From positions 11,710,530 through 11,774,529 of the forward strand of contig CAXKWD010000006.1 of assembly GCA_964059195.1 (NCBI GenBank): DNA of 64,000 nucleotides, given 5' to 3'. Under the pieces are notes generated by a model that was not told the DNA's origin, did no database searches, and was given only the letters and a program-made list of their open reading frames with translations. The position numbers and the translations under genes are program-made. Numbering within the stretch: position 1 is the stretch's first letter; each line of letters starts with the position of its first letter. This DNA comes from Ectobius pallidus. Its lineage: Eukaryota; Arthropoda; Insecta; Blattodea; Ectobiidae. Of this stretch, positions 42,464 to 53,821 are shown in pieces.

Positions 42464-45180
42464 TGTAGCCGCCCTAACAGTAGGGGTCCACTTTATGCCA
42501 ACCCCAGAGTTAGAACTGGCGTCCAGCTAGGTTGCTCAGTCGGTAGAGGGAGCTCTCTCTCTCGTCGTGTTTAATTCAAAGTCGACACAGGTGAATACAG
42601 GGGGAAATGACGGGTTACAAATAATGTGTATTGTCGCTGTGATTCGATAAAAAGATAGATACGTTTATTGAATTCTTAATTTGGCCCTTATTATGTATCT
42701 TTATATATCGGAAGGAACACAGCAACTTGAAATTAGGTATTGAACCAAGTTTCACTTCGCAAGCGCAATATAATTGAAACTTTGTTCGTGTGGGCAGTGA
42801 ACTGTGAAAGTATAGTCTACTGCCACCTATTGACGGTGCGCAGAGTTAGTGAATTACATGACAGACAAGAAACTGTGTCTTAGTCGTCTCACGCTATCTT
42901 CTTTGCATGCGCTGGAACTAAGTACTGTGTCAGAGTGGCAGACAGAGGCCGTACGCTTCTTCATATCTCCCGTGTATTTCCCTCTTTGTCTCAAATAGTC
43001 GGCTCCTTTATTCTCGGCCCGCTTAGCCGTATCTCGGCAGTGCTGGAGGATTGTGGACGAGACTACATAACATGGCGTCCTCTTGTGTTTACGTGGTAAT
43101 GAACTGTAATGGAATCGGCATATACCAGTAATAACCAATGTGGAATTGGTGGAAACATTTAATAGACATTACCGCATTCGTTGATATACAACACAGTATG
43201 TAATTGCATGTGCGCCTCATCTCGTTGTCTAGTGTGTAGTACCGATGCTAGGCATTGGCTATTCGACGTCAGATGATAAAATCTTGAAGACGCCAGTCTG
43301 AGCGTTAGGAAGCCGTCTTTCTTTCGCTGGCGGCCATGACATGCGTCACGATTTGGTGGGGCTCTGCTCCAAAATACTGGTAACTATGGCAAAACAATGT
43401 CTTTAAATCTGAAATACAGGTAAGCTTGTTCACCTTGATTTTTGGCATGAAGTGAATAATAAATTAGTGTTTTTATCCCAGTGATTACTTAAATAATTCA
43501 TCTTAAATATGTAGAAGCTCTTGGCGTCACCACGCTACCCCTTTTTGTTCATTAGATAAGTCCCTTGTGTGAGTTTAAAAGTAATGTAGCTGCCCCTTGT
43601 GTTTTATTTTCATTTTTAACTAATATATATATTTAATTTAGTTGTGGTGTAGCTTTCCTGTTATAAAGTAATTTGAAATTTCGTAGGTTGCCTCTTCTAG
43701 AAATTTGCGATGTCATGGGCGGGAAAATACCAGCACCCCTTTTTCAGATCAGGGATGGGATCTTAAAATTGTATTTCTGTGTTTTGTATTTAATTTAAAG
43801 TAACTAAATTGACGCCCACTGTATGTGTGTAGTGGAAATAGATTACTGAATATTATTTTAAGAGTGTGATTTATGTTTAATAATATTAGGTTTATATTTA
43901 TACTACTCAAGATATAATAAGTGTTATTTTCTTAATGAATTAACAAACCAGGAGAATCTTATATGACCCTTTGGTTTTTCATAAATTAGAATTCAATCTC
44001 CCCTTTAGTTTTATTAAATAAGTGTTAAATTATACTCTACCACTCTTTGTTATATATTCAAAGCATGCAGATTCATTCTTATATTCCTCTGGGGTGGGAT
44101 CGTTAGTTTTAAGTCCACTTTTGGGTGGGATGATATGGTGCGTTTCTTGCTGGCTGCATTTGGAGAGAGGAGAGACTCTTCGCTGCCAGTCTACTGATGT
44201 CCTATCGAAGGCCTACGCTTCCAGTCTGCAGAAGGCCGTCAGAAGCTGATGGATAATTCCAGCTGAACTTGGTTTGTATATTCAGGGCAGCCACCCGTTG
44301 TAAGTGGTAATTAATCCCGGGAGGTGGGTCAGTATGTATATATTTCCACTTCGTAGTCGCACTATCACGTAAGAGATTAAGTAGTATCGCAACGTCTGTG
44401 TTGTTAGTCACAATAATATATAATTAAATGTGTATATTATATTCCTCCTTGCATTGGGATTATACTTTGCCTAATCTTTTTCTATCTCGTTATGTGTGTC
44501 TATATCCTCGTCCACATTCCGTTAAAAGTCCTGTCACAAACTATGTCACCTAATCTTTCGCAGTGTCTCTCTTCTTAGTGTCCGTCGCAGGCCCAGTAGA
44601 AGTCACTGTTCGAGTCCCTTTTCGTGGCGTGTGTTTCTGTTAATATCTTAGAGGGTTCAAATAATGTCGATAGCTCATTGGTCCTGTCAGAATACCAAGT
44701 CGCTCATGATTGGGAATTAGCAAAGTTTTCTGCTAGTGTTTCAAATGTTCGTTCGTTAAAATGGAGTGAGGAGTAGGTGGAACCCATTAGTCAAATGTGT
44801 CAAGTTGGCTGTGGCGTCAACAATCCTACCAGACGAAGTACTCCTCCCATTTTGTCATTGTATTAACTATATCGTCTTGCGATAACGCGTTGAATGATGT
44901 AATTCCCTATGTAGTCGTGTTATAATTAATCCTTGTGATTAATTATATGTAATTAACTGTAATGTCTTTTGATTAAGGTGGTCGTATTGTATATCAAATT
45001 GTCCGTGTGAATGTCTGCTGTCTCATCATGTAGTTTGTTTTATGGTCACTCCATTCATTTAGGCGTAATGGTAGTTTTATTAGTCACTGAAGTCGCGGGA
45101 AATTCAAGTTTTGTCCCTTAGATGTCTTTCATTGACTCCCATTCCATACTGTAGGGGCCTATCTGAACCGATCTGTCACA
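42464..45180 (-). repeat. 5' LTR of element X, split by a 1.6-kb insertion
   Basis: LTR parts 42464-42740 and 44332-45180 together match the other LTR. The outer end is TGTCACA, the inner end TGTAGCC (plus strand). Without the insertion it is about 1122 bp. Confidence 0.9.
42741..44331. mobile_element. solo-LTR-like insertion, 1591 bp, TSD GTAT
   Basis: Starts TGAACCAAGTTTCACTTC, ends GAGGTGGGTCA, with GTAT on both sides (42737-42740, 44332-44335), and the other LTR shows the empty site. TG...CA ends and a 4-bp duplication fit a solo LTR of a gypsy or BEL element. It has no coding sequence that I recognise, and no second copy in the window. Confidence 0.65.
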
Positions 45181-45186
45181 AGTTTA

Positions 45187-46580
45187 CTCGACCACGCAGT
45201 TGGTGTTCATCGGCCACATTATCTCTCCAGAAGTGGTTGCTTTTGACCCGAGATAACTGTTGCTATTCGGAACTTCGCGCCTCCCACCAACATTATGGCC
45301 GTCGCTCGATTCATCATAATGATGAATTTCTTTTCCAAATTTATTCCCCGTTTTGCAGCTAGAGCTGCACATCTTAACCGTCTTAGGGGAAAAGGAGTTC
45401 CAAGAGCTCAGTTCTCGATTGGTGTCGTTGGAACCTTTTGATCCTGAAATTATAGTTTTCTGGAGCTGAACTCACCATTGACCTTTTCGGACTTCGTTGA
45501 GCATCAGGCCCTAGATCTAAAGGGTCCTTGCAGGTTCGCATTGGTAAGAACAACCAACATAAGCTTGTAGTTCCGTCTATTTTGTATACTCTCTTATTTA
45601 AGTACTATAACGAGTCTCGAGTTGGCGGGATGGAGTTAGGAGTGAAGAAACTCTGGACAAAATCGCTTCTTGTTTTGGGTGGAAGTCCACGTGGCAAGAC
45701 ATTCGAGATCGTCAAAAGAGTTGTCATACTTGTTCTCTGTCTAAGCCTGCCCTCAATCTCGCATTGATGCGGTATCTTCTTCGGTAGTGTACCGCCCTTT
45801 TCAGAGGCTTTTTATAGATTTCATGGGGAAGTTACCCAGCAGTAAGAAAGGCAATGCTTTCATTCTTGTCGTGATGGACGCTTTCAGTAAATGTTGTTGG
45901 TTATTTCCTTGCACCGGTAAGGTTATTGATGCTCTTTCTAGTATATTTTGTGTTTTTTTTTATTTCTGTAGTCAATTGTGTCAGACAATGCCCCACAATT
46001 CACTGTTCGTGCTTTTGAGAAATTCTGTTTTCATTATGGTTTCCAGCATATTTTCACTACATCTTATTACTCTAACCCCTCCCATGCCGAGCGCGTATGC
46101 GTAATCTTAAGAATGCTCTAATAGCTTTCCACCTTTCTATTCATTCTCTCTGGGATTCTAACCTGTCCTGACTTCAATTCAATATTGCCTTTTCCTTGTT
46201 CACGTTCCAATCGAATCATCCACTGTGGAACTTGTCTGATCTTCTGCCTGTTGATCCTGATCCAGATCTTATTTTCGTAACAAGAAAGCTGCTGCCCGCA
46301 ATCTCCATCTTGCACATTCTAAACGTGCCACGAGGTATAATCGGGGTGCATTCCATGTAAATTTAAAATCAATGATGTAGCCATGTGTAGAAATTTCTCT
46401 GTGGGCAAGGCCAAGGATACGTTTTCCAAGAAATTTGCCTCAAGTCATGTCGGTCCGTTTGAGGTGACTGATGTGTTGCATGGCGGACTCTCCTTGTTGC
46501 AGAATTTCCAAGATCATTCCCTAAGGAGGTGATGTCACTCATTTAAAAAGTTTTCAGACCAATTAAGGTAAAAATTTCTT
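45187..46580 (+). pseudogene. Ty3/gypsy element Y, RT end to integrase (right part)
   Basis: Continues the protein cut at 29596: STTQLVFIGHIISPEVVAF, a FSKFIPRFAARAAHLNRL RT connection segment, a damaged RNase H, then integrase with RPFQRLFIDFMGKLPSSKKG and AFILVVMDAFSKC (first catalytic Asp in FIDF). Downstream frames give relics of the integrase C-terminus and a KSFQTN end at about 46570. Several stops and shifts. An AAAGGGGAAATTT tract at 46599-46611 could be its polypurine tract; no LTR was delimited. Confidence 0.82.
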
Positions 46581-46744
46581 GATTTCTATCGTGAAATTTA
46601 AAGGGGAAATTTAATATGTAATTTTCCATGGTTATTTTGTGTTACTATGAAGATGTAAATTTGATATTTTCATCAAATCATTCTTTCCTTCTGAAGGCAC
46701 CAGTTAGATTGAATAAATTTATAGTCTCGGTGTTAGTCACTGTC

Positions 46745-47041
46745 GACCGCCGGCGTGGTCTTGTGGTTAGCGTCGCTGACTACAGATCCATCGGCCAGGG
46801 TTCGATCCCCGGTACCTCCTCGGATTTTTCTGAGGCAGGGGTACACTCAGCCTTGTGATTCAAATTGAGCAGCTACTTGATAGAGAAGTAACGACTCCGG
46901 TCATGAAAACCATCTTTAACGGCTGTGGGTGTCGGCATGCTGACCACATGCCCCGCAATCCTGCCATCTGCCTGTGGTAGGTGACGCAACAGTCGGGTGG
47001 TAGGCCAAGTCTCTCCAGGGATATAGTGCCACGGAGTTTTA
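46745..47041 (+). mobile_element. tRNA-derived SINE, family B, plus-strand copy
   Basis: Head GACCGCCGGCGTGGTCTTGT, A box GTGGTTAGCGTCGCTGAC, B box GGGTTCGATCCCCGG, tail GAGTTTTA. Target duplications GTTAGTCACTGTC at 46732-46744 and 47042-47054, perfect. Same family as 27664-27983. Confidence 0.93.
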
Positions 47042-47255
47042 GTTAGTCACTGTCACTCACATGTTATCCGGTGCCGTCGGCCCATGGACCGGGAATGCTG
47101 CTCCTACTTCTTGCCAGTTCAGTATTATTCCCTCTCTATAAAAAATTGAATATATAGATAATTTCAATTACAAGAACCAGAAGGAGAATGACATTTAAGT
47201 AGACTCATTAAAGCATAAAACAAAAAAAGAAAAACATAAATAAATGATAAAGATA

Positions 47256-47257
<2 letters not shown>

Positions 47258-47292
<35 letters not shown>

Positions 47293-47348
47293 GTAAATAT
47301 CACACACACGACATTTTAGTTGTCTGCAAAAAAGAGAAATAAATATAG

Positions 47349-47391
<43 letters not shown>

Positions 47392-47750
47392 AGTATCAAG
47401 TCGAACTATAAAGGAAACACATCTATATAGAGACTAATATTTCACAAAAGGATATTATATTATTACTAAGCAACAAAATGTTAAAACAAAATTTTGGATA
47501 ATCGAGCCTGTGTAAAATGAAAAGACATTAAATCATCCTATTACATTCAAGCCAAGACATATATATATATATACAAGATTTACAACTTTGCAATGAAGCC
47601 GGAATATGGCAAAGTAAACGTTTAATTCGACGAAATATGTGGGAATTTGTTATTAATGTTACTCCCACCATACATTGTATATGCCAAGAGATACTGTGTT
47701 GCTCCTATTTCCTGTTCCAGCTGCTACAAATATATATATATATATATATA
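47258..47750. repeat. (TA)n microsatellite cluster
   Basis: Four TA runs: 47260-47288, 47352-47387, 47569-47584 and 47730-47750. The last lies directly at the 5' edge of the BEL gag frame and is read as an IYIYIY stretch that is not part of the gag protein. Confidence 0.95.
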
Positions 47751-47754
47751 AGTG

Positions 47755-49198
47755 CTCAGAACTCCCAGTTCATATTATTAGAGAATGGGAATCATCGCTG
47801 AAATCAGACAGACTGCCTGAACTCAAGGAACTACTTAAGTTTCTGGAGACTAGAGTCCGAGTCTTGCAAATGACGGATTCAGCTCTAAAAAATCAGCCTT
47901 CAACTTCACAGAATTCGCAACCTATATCGGCTAAGAGCAAATCAGCTCAGTTTGTCAACAAATGTATTTGTTGCAAAAAGGATTCACATCAAGTCTACCA
48001 ATGTGATGTTTTCAAAGCAATGAGTCTTGCAAGCCGTAGCAATTTTGTCAGGACTAACCATTTATGTCGTGTATGTTACTCTTCAAGAGGACATACCAAG
48101 GCTTGCAGCTCGTTCTCTTGCAGAGTGTGTGGAGAGAAACATAGTACTCTTCTTCACGATTATAGTGCTCAGAACGAGTCACAAATATCTAATACTGCAG
48201 GGATTATGTCAGCCTCTCATAATCATCAAGGCTGCTTACTTCCTACTGCAAATGTGTTTGTGATAAACAAGTATGGTCAACCCGTAGAGGCCACTGCCCT
48301 CTTAGATAGCGGCTCTGATTGTAACTTAATCAGTGAAAGGCTATTCAAACATTTAAAACTATCTCCTTGTCAGCAGCAAGCAAGGCTGACTGGAATACTA
48401 TCGTCTAAAGTAAGCACCCATAAGCTTGCTTCTATAGAAATCAGGTCTCGAACAACTCGATGGTTTTGTAATACTGTTGCTATTGTTGTTCCGGAGATTT
48501 CAGAGTCGAAACTTCCAAGATCTCCAATTAATATCACTAACTGGAACATTCCGCCTAACCTTCAACTAGCCAATCCTGACTTCAACACACCTAATTCTGT
48601 AGATTTGGTGTTGGGTGTTGAGGTTTTCTCGCAAATCGATTGTGTGGGTAACATTTCTGCTCCTAACCTACCCATCATTCATAACTCTCAACTGGGTTGG
48701 TACTTGGCGGGCAAGCTGCCCCAACCTTCTTCTCCTAGGTTGTCTGTTCGTAGGTCCAACAAACTTACACTTCATAAATCTAAGGTTCTTAGCAATGGAC
48801 TTCCTAATGATTTATCCTGCCAATCTAATACCTTAGATATGCATTATTCAGCCTTAGTAAGTTCAAACCTGCAAAGGGTTTCTAATGCATCTCGCCAAGC
48901 GAGTTCAAGATTGACGTCTCTTAAGAGACTTTCTCTTTCTAATCCTATATTAGCTAAGGCTTACAGGAATTCTATGTCTAAACACTTGAAATTGGGACAT
49001 ATGGAATCCGTTGGTCAGGGTTCCAACGAGAATTCCGACTACATCAAACCTTACCACCCAGTGTTAAGGACTTCAAACACCATGACAAATTCACCCTGGC
49101 GGGGTCAGTCTGGTTCAAGTTGCAAAGGTTCGTACTGCCACGAATCTTTATGTGCAACCAATTGTCAATTTGGCACCAATGCCATTCTCAGAAGATGA
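47755..49198 (+). CDS. BEL/Pao gag-protease, fused to the end of pol
   Basis: Open for about 480 codons. Parts: gag C-terminus ELPVHIIREWESSLKSDRL; three zinc-binding motifs CICCKKDSHQVYQC, CRVCYSSRGHTKAC and CRVCGEKHSTLLH; aspartic protease ATALLDSGSDCNLISERLF; the linker SVDLVLGVEVFSQI typical of BEL pol; the RT start with LGHMESV. At about 49085, where RT should continue, the sequence jumps to the pol end; a shifted frame there reads GGVSLVQVAKVRTATNLY, the usual BEL C-terminus. So most of RT, RNase H and integrase is gone, while gag-PR stayed open. 5' end truncated at the TA repeat; no true start seen. Confidence 0.85.
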
Positions 49199-50440
49199 CA
49201 AATAGCTTAGTCATTCTCTGCATTTGTTCATATGTTTTTCAATTCATTTCAATTATTTGTTCTCATGTTTGTTTTTTATTTTTTTATTTTTTATTTTTTT
49301 TTCCTTTCCCTCTCTTCTTTAATTTATTTTTTCTTTAAACATAACTCCACATGTATTTTTAAATTATGCCTCAAGTGTCATAATTTGCGGGCAATATGTT
49401 CCGTTATGTTTTAGTTTAGTAGGTCATGCTTCTGTAATTCGTTTTTAGCAGGCCTTGCTTGCTATCTTGTTTTTTATTTATTGAACAAATGAATTTCAAA
49501 CAGTTGTTATGTATGGGTATTGTAATATCAAAATTATTCTTTTATGTCTTGCATCCAATCAGAGACTGGAGATTTTTATTATATTGTTTTGATAGCCAAT
49601 AAGGTTTATCTTTAACTTTTCTCCTTCTTCATCGATTCAAGTTAACTGTGTCTCATAAAGACATTAGTTTTTCTAGGCTTTAAATGCCTATTCTTCGTTG
49701 TAATCAATTCAACTACTACTCATAAGGACATGAGTTTTCTTCTTGGCTTATCAATGCCATTCTTTACCTATCAGATAGATCTGGTGGTTTACTTTCAATA
49801 GCTGAAGCAATCAGCTCTTCGATTCACATTAAGGTTCATATGCCTTATTGATTCTGAAGACTTCGAACGATTTAAGGACTATTATCACCCATCGTGTGAT
49901 TCATCGGGTCTTCTTCATTTTTGGTGTTGGCGTTGCAAGATCTAAGGCTAACATCTGTATCAACTATCAAAAGGTGGTATTAATCAATTCAAAGGTACGT
50001 CATTTACTACCTAATTTATTTGAGGAACAATTTGGACGTAATTTCATCTTTGAACTAATATATTTGTGGTTTTGATCAAACTGATTAAGCCATCTCAAAG
50101 ATATTTATGATCTTTAACAAAAGAATTTGTATTAAACATTGTGATATCTACAAGTTCATCAGTGTTTATGAATAATAATATTACACGTCCAAGAAATCAA
50201 GAATTTATGAACTGTGCATGATGTATGTATTGTTGTTGTGACAATAAATTGTTACATACCAGAGAAATTTATCTAAAATGTATTGGGCAAGTTTGGCTTA
50301 TCTATTATAGTTTAAGTCTCAATTTCAGGAAGTGCTACGTCCTATGAATCTTGTTATACAGTCCGCTTGCTCTCAGCTTGCCCGTACATATGCCTATCGA
50401 CAATAAAATTTCTTTATCTAATTTAACCAGGAAAACGTTC
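47755..50440 (+). mobile_element. BEL/Pao retrotransposon with internal pol deletion
   Basis: Gag-protease-RT start is joined to the extreme C-terminus of pol near 49085. The 3' part (49200-50440) is non-coding and probably holds the 3' UTR and LTR; AATAAAATTTC near 50403 could be a poly-A signal. LTR ends were not fixed: no second LTR copy is in the window. Confidence 0.78.
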
Positions 50441-50645
50441 TTCTTGGAAGATCTTTGATTCCACAAAAAGTTTAAAGGTTATAGTGGAAGAGAGAAAAGA
50501 GAAATATGGAACAATTTCTTTGCCACACCATGATACACTGTGAGTGGGCAGAGGCAGGATTTAAAATAAGGTTTATATAGTCAGTACTGGTCTGGCAGTA
50601 CATGGTTTTCATTTGAAGATACGGGGGTGGATCGAAAAGTAACGC

Positions 50646-50684
<39 letters not shown>

Positions 50685-50787
50685 CAAAAAGTTTAATATT
50701 GTACAATTACAAACAAATGCATGAAGGGACATCTTTTGTCTATTTTTCTATATAGTCGACAAGTTTCTCAACACACTTCTCCTATCA

Positions 50788-51033
50788 TCATAGCAGTTTC
50801 AAAATACCCTGTTCATAGAAGTCCGTTCGGTTGGAGTATATCCATCTGCGGACTACTGATTTCTCTTCTGCATCTGACGCAAAGCGTTTACCTGCGAGGA
50901 AGTTCTTCATGGGACCAAACAAATGAAAGTCCGACGGTGCCAGGTCTGGACTGTATGGAGGATGCTGGACCACCTCCCAACAAAATTTGTTCATTTTCTC
51001 ACGGACAGCTGCAGCAACATGGGGGGCAAGCAT
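50788..51033 (-). pseudogene. mariner transposase C-terminus (left copy)
   Basis: Encodes APHVAAAVREKMNKF, WEVVQHPPYSPDLAPSDFHL, with the third catalytic Asp of a DD34D mariner transposase, and RTDFYEQGILKL. The N-terminal half is absent. A matching segment on the right side (about 51330-51469, plus strand) encodes DAEVKTEIRKL and LKLVSRWKKCVEKLGDYI. Confidence 0.88.
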
Positions 51034-51035
51034 TG

Positions 51036-51300
51036 TTGCGAATTAGAATTAGAATTATTTATTTTCAACTAATTACAAGTCTGACTTGTGTAGTTGCCGT
51101 CAAAGATAAAGATAAACAAGGTACATCAACATAAAAATAATATACATATACAAGGTACATAAACAAACTTCACAATACATCAAAATAAACAAGTTAAAAT
51201 ACAACTTTGTACCTACTACCCACTCTAGTTTCAGTTAAAAACATATATCTACCTCTGATAGGCAGAGAAATTCCTCTAGCTTGTAAAAGCGAAGAAGTTT
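51036..51300 (-). mobile_element. LINE 3' end between the mariner halves
   Basis: Minus strand ends a LINE protein with LLRFYKLEEFL, the equivalent of FYNLEEF in the other LINE copies, followed by a 3' UTR and a tail AATTCTAATTCTAATTCGC. Only the last few codons are present. Confidence 0.65.
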
Positions 51301-51575
51301 GACTCAATCAGCATGAATGTTACAGCGTTTGTCACATCAGATGCAGAAGTGAAAACAGAAATCCGCAAATTATGGCCACTCCAATCTCACGGGAATGAAC
51401 ATGGTATCTTGAAACTGGTATCACGATGGAAGAAATGTGTTGAGAAACTTGGCGACTATATAGATAAATAGACAAAATATGTCTCTTCTTATGTGCACTA
51501 CTTGTTTGCAATTGTACCCATTAAACTTTTTATAAAAAAAATATATTGTGCGTTACTTTTCGATACATCCTCGTA

Positions 51576-52199
51576 TGTACTAAGAAAAGGTTTCATTGCC
51601 CAGACGTTGAATGTACCTGCGAGCTGTGTGAATAACTGGAATCACATGCTGATTTGTGCACGACCATGGCACGACATCTCGGAAATAGTAATAGAATAAT
51701 AATAAGTAGTATTGCGCACAATGTGCATTATAGGTACAATGTTAATCCAATGTTATTCTGAGCAGAATTGAATCAGCGACACTGATCTATTTTTGCATGT
51801 TAATACGTGATAAGTTTCGCACTGTTCACCGCACAATTCACATTTGCACTCCTCACACGTCTGATGGTAAGTCTTCCTGGTGCAGATGCGATGATGAAAG
51901 CCGTGGACCGCGAAGCGTGTTACTATGTGCCTCAGCTCGTACTCTGCCCTCATCCATTCTTTATTCATCATGGCATCTGTCCTGTAAAAGCTCTCGTCAA
52001 TTGAGTCCTTCTTCTAATAGAATAAACATTGCACATTGTTCGCAATTCTTGTTTATTATTATATACTCGAAAAAGTAATTTTTAATTATCATGTTGGTGC
52101 TCTGTTCAGCTGCAAGCACCAAACCATCGATTGCGGGATTCTTATCGATAAGAAATTAATAATCGCCCGACGTGTGACGATTACTATTATCATCAGCTG
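51576..52199. other. upstream region of the shuttle craft-like gene
   Basis: Contains a minus-strand frame (51753-51971) with a CEECKCELCGEQCETYHVLTC cysteine cluster, like the C-terminal zinc motif of some LINE proteins; I hold this only weakly. The promoter of the downstream gene should lie near 52000-52200; no TATA box stands out. Confidence 0.35.
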
Positions 52200-52427
52200 A
52201 GTGGGACAAAAATTTTTCGTTCTTGGTATTTTCTGTTATAAGAAGAATAGATGTGAGGGCGAGATTTTGTGTGTGATTATTTCGCTGTGTGTCAAAGAGG
52301 TCGAAGGACTTGCGAGATGGGTATTGTTTGAGTCCTCAGCGATTCTGCTTCTCTTTTTCGATCAGTACGAGCAGACAGTACAAGCTTGGAACACACTTCT
52401 CAGTTTAAGGCCGATAGCAAAAGATAG
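52200..52427 (+). other. probable 5' UTR exon of the shuttle craft-like gene
   Basis: A GATAG|GTAAGG donor begins at 52428, and a TTATTTTTCACAG acceptor ends at 52642, 33 bases before the start codon of the coding exon. This pair fits a short first intron of 215 bp. The 5' limit is not known; a 76-codon open frame crosses the donor and is probably chance. Confidence 0.5.
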
Positions 52428-52642
52428 GTAAGGTAGAGATATATCTTGGAAATATTAAAATAACGTTAATTATTTATGCGAAAGTAATCATACACAACAC
52501 CACATCTTATATTTGAGATAAATTGGATTAAAAATTACTCACCTTGCATAGGCTAACTTTCATTATGACATATTGTGACACACTGTCCCTGCAGATTTAT
52601 GCTGTAAATATCTTTCAAATAACTGGTCTTTATTTTTCACAG

Positions 52643-53776
52643 GAATCCAGAGAGTAGGCGAAATGTAATGTACAATGGCAAGCTGGAATGGATCACACCC
52701 TCAAGAAGAAAATCATAATTACAGTTATGCAAACTCTAGGTATCCTGAAAATGTGGAGTCATTTCCAGCCAGTTGGGCATATTACCCGTCCATATCAGTC
52801 CAGCAAAATTCAGCTGATGCTGTTGGGCAATTGCAGTCGACAGCTTTTTCAAACCAATCCCTGCAAACAAATTTTGCTATTCCACCCCCAAGTCATTATC
52901 TTGGCTTCGGACAACATTTTCAGGATATGAATGGGATTAATACTCACATCAACCCAAATGAAGGGAATCTTTCAGTGGCTTCCACTTCATCTCTTACTGC
53001 TACAGCTGGAGAATTTGTTCCTAGGCAGCCTTCGGAATTGCCAGTAACAGGGAGTGGTGACAGGAAGTTTTACTCTAATCGCTTTAATACTTCAGATGAA
53101 TATAAATCAAGTCTATCATTTAATTCTAGTGAACAATCCAACATGTCCAGAAGAAATGGACCCAAACCTGAGACCAAGTATTTTAATACAGTTCGCAACC
53201 TGTCAAGTCAGAAACATGAAACTCCCTTCAACAGACGCAGAGGTAATGGACGAGGAGGCCTGGATGGTAATTCTGTCTCTTCTAATGCCTCTAATATGGA
53301 CAGAATTAAGAATGATGAAAGAGAAAGACTGTTGCTTGAAGCTGCTGCATTTTTAACTCCAACAAATAATGCTGAACTGAAACCAGAGGTGAGCAGTAAT
53401 AAAAGTAGAAAATCTGATAGGAAACAAGAAGATAATTTAGAGCCACATGCAAACAGAGCATTTTCAAATTCTTCAAAGAGCAATGAATATCCTAGTAGTT
53501 ACAGGAACAATATGAAACAGCAGTATAATTCTTCTAATTGGAAGAAAAGGAGTGGAAATAATTATTATAATCAACCTATCAGTGGTACTTCGGTGTTGCA
53601 GCAGAGAAATGCTGTAGATTATACAGCTGAGACATATGGAAATATTGGAAGAAAGATCCATAATCAGAACAGATACAATAATTCCAGTAACAATGGCACC
53701 ACTTATAGGTCACCGCAAGTTCAACATTCTTCTCCAAAGAGTAACTCCAGTGGAGGTTATTATAGTACTTCTAAAG
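52643..53776 (+). CDS. stc: shuttle craft/NFX1-like protein, first coding exon
   Basis: ATG at 52675 in a TACAATGG context; 367 codons and one base before a consensus AAAG|GTAAGG donor at 53777. The exon is open and codon use is unlike the transposons. The protein is disordered and N-, S-, Q- and Y-rich. Near residues 104-118 SSLTATAGEFVPRQPSE fits a PAM2 motif, which binds the MLLE domain of poly(A)-binding protein; NFX1 proteins have such a motif near the N-terminus. An RRRGNGRGG box follows at about 185, and ERERLLLEAAAFL at about 215. In this family a RING/PHD finger, NFX1-type zinc fingers and an R3H domain follow in later exons, not found here. MASWNGS at the start also fits my memory of insect shuttle craft. 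Other PAM2 proteins remain possible. Confidence 0.6.
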
Positions 53777-53821
53777 GTAAGGACATCAATTTCATGGGAC
53801 CAGCCCTATCTCCTTGACATT

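Larger units (their letters stand above)
29597..45180 (-). mobile_element. Ty3/gypsy LTR retrotransposon X (15.6 kb with nested insertions)
   Basis: Two direct LTRs (29597-30763 and 42464-45180) bound a minus-strand gag-pol. AGTTTA at 29591-29596 and 45181-45186 is the target duplication in element Y. Reading from 45180 downward: 5' LTR (with a nested insertion), tRNA primer site, gag, nucleocapsid-like part, protease, RT/RNase H, integrase, then about 1.9 kb without recognisable genes, an inserted RTE-like LINE, about 0.8 kb more, and the 3' LTR. All pol genes are damaged. No clear polypurine tract is seen before the 3' LTR. Confidence 0.87.
50620..51575. mobile_element. two mariner 3' ends in inverted orientation
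   Basis: Both ends carry the same terminal repeat: TACGGGGGTGGATCGAAAAG at the left and, complemented, TACGAGGATGTATCGAAAAG at the right, both continuing TAACGCACAATAT. Transposase C-termini point outward from a common centre: minus strand on the left, plus strand on the right. A TA microsatellite (50649-50682) grew inside the left end. The 5' halves are missing on both sides. Confidence 0.82.

Noticed and set aside
43000..43400. Host exon in the GC-richer part of the 1.6-kb insertion
   Set aside because: Lies within an insertion with its own target duplication; no splice-site pair or protein similarity.
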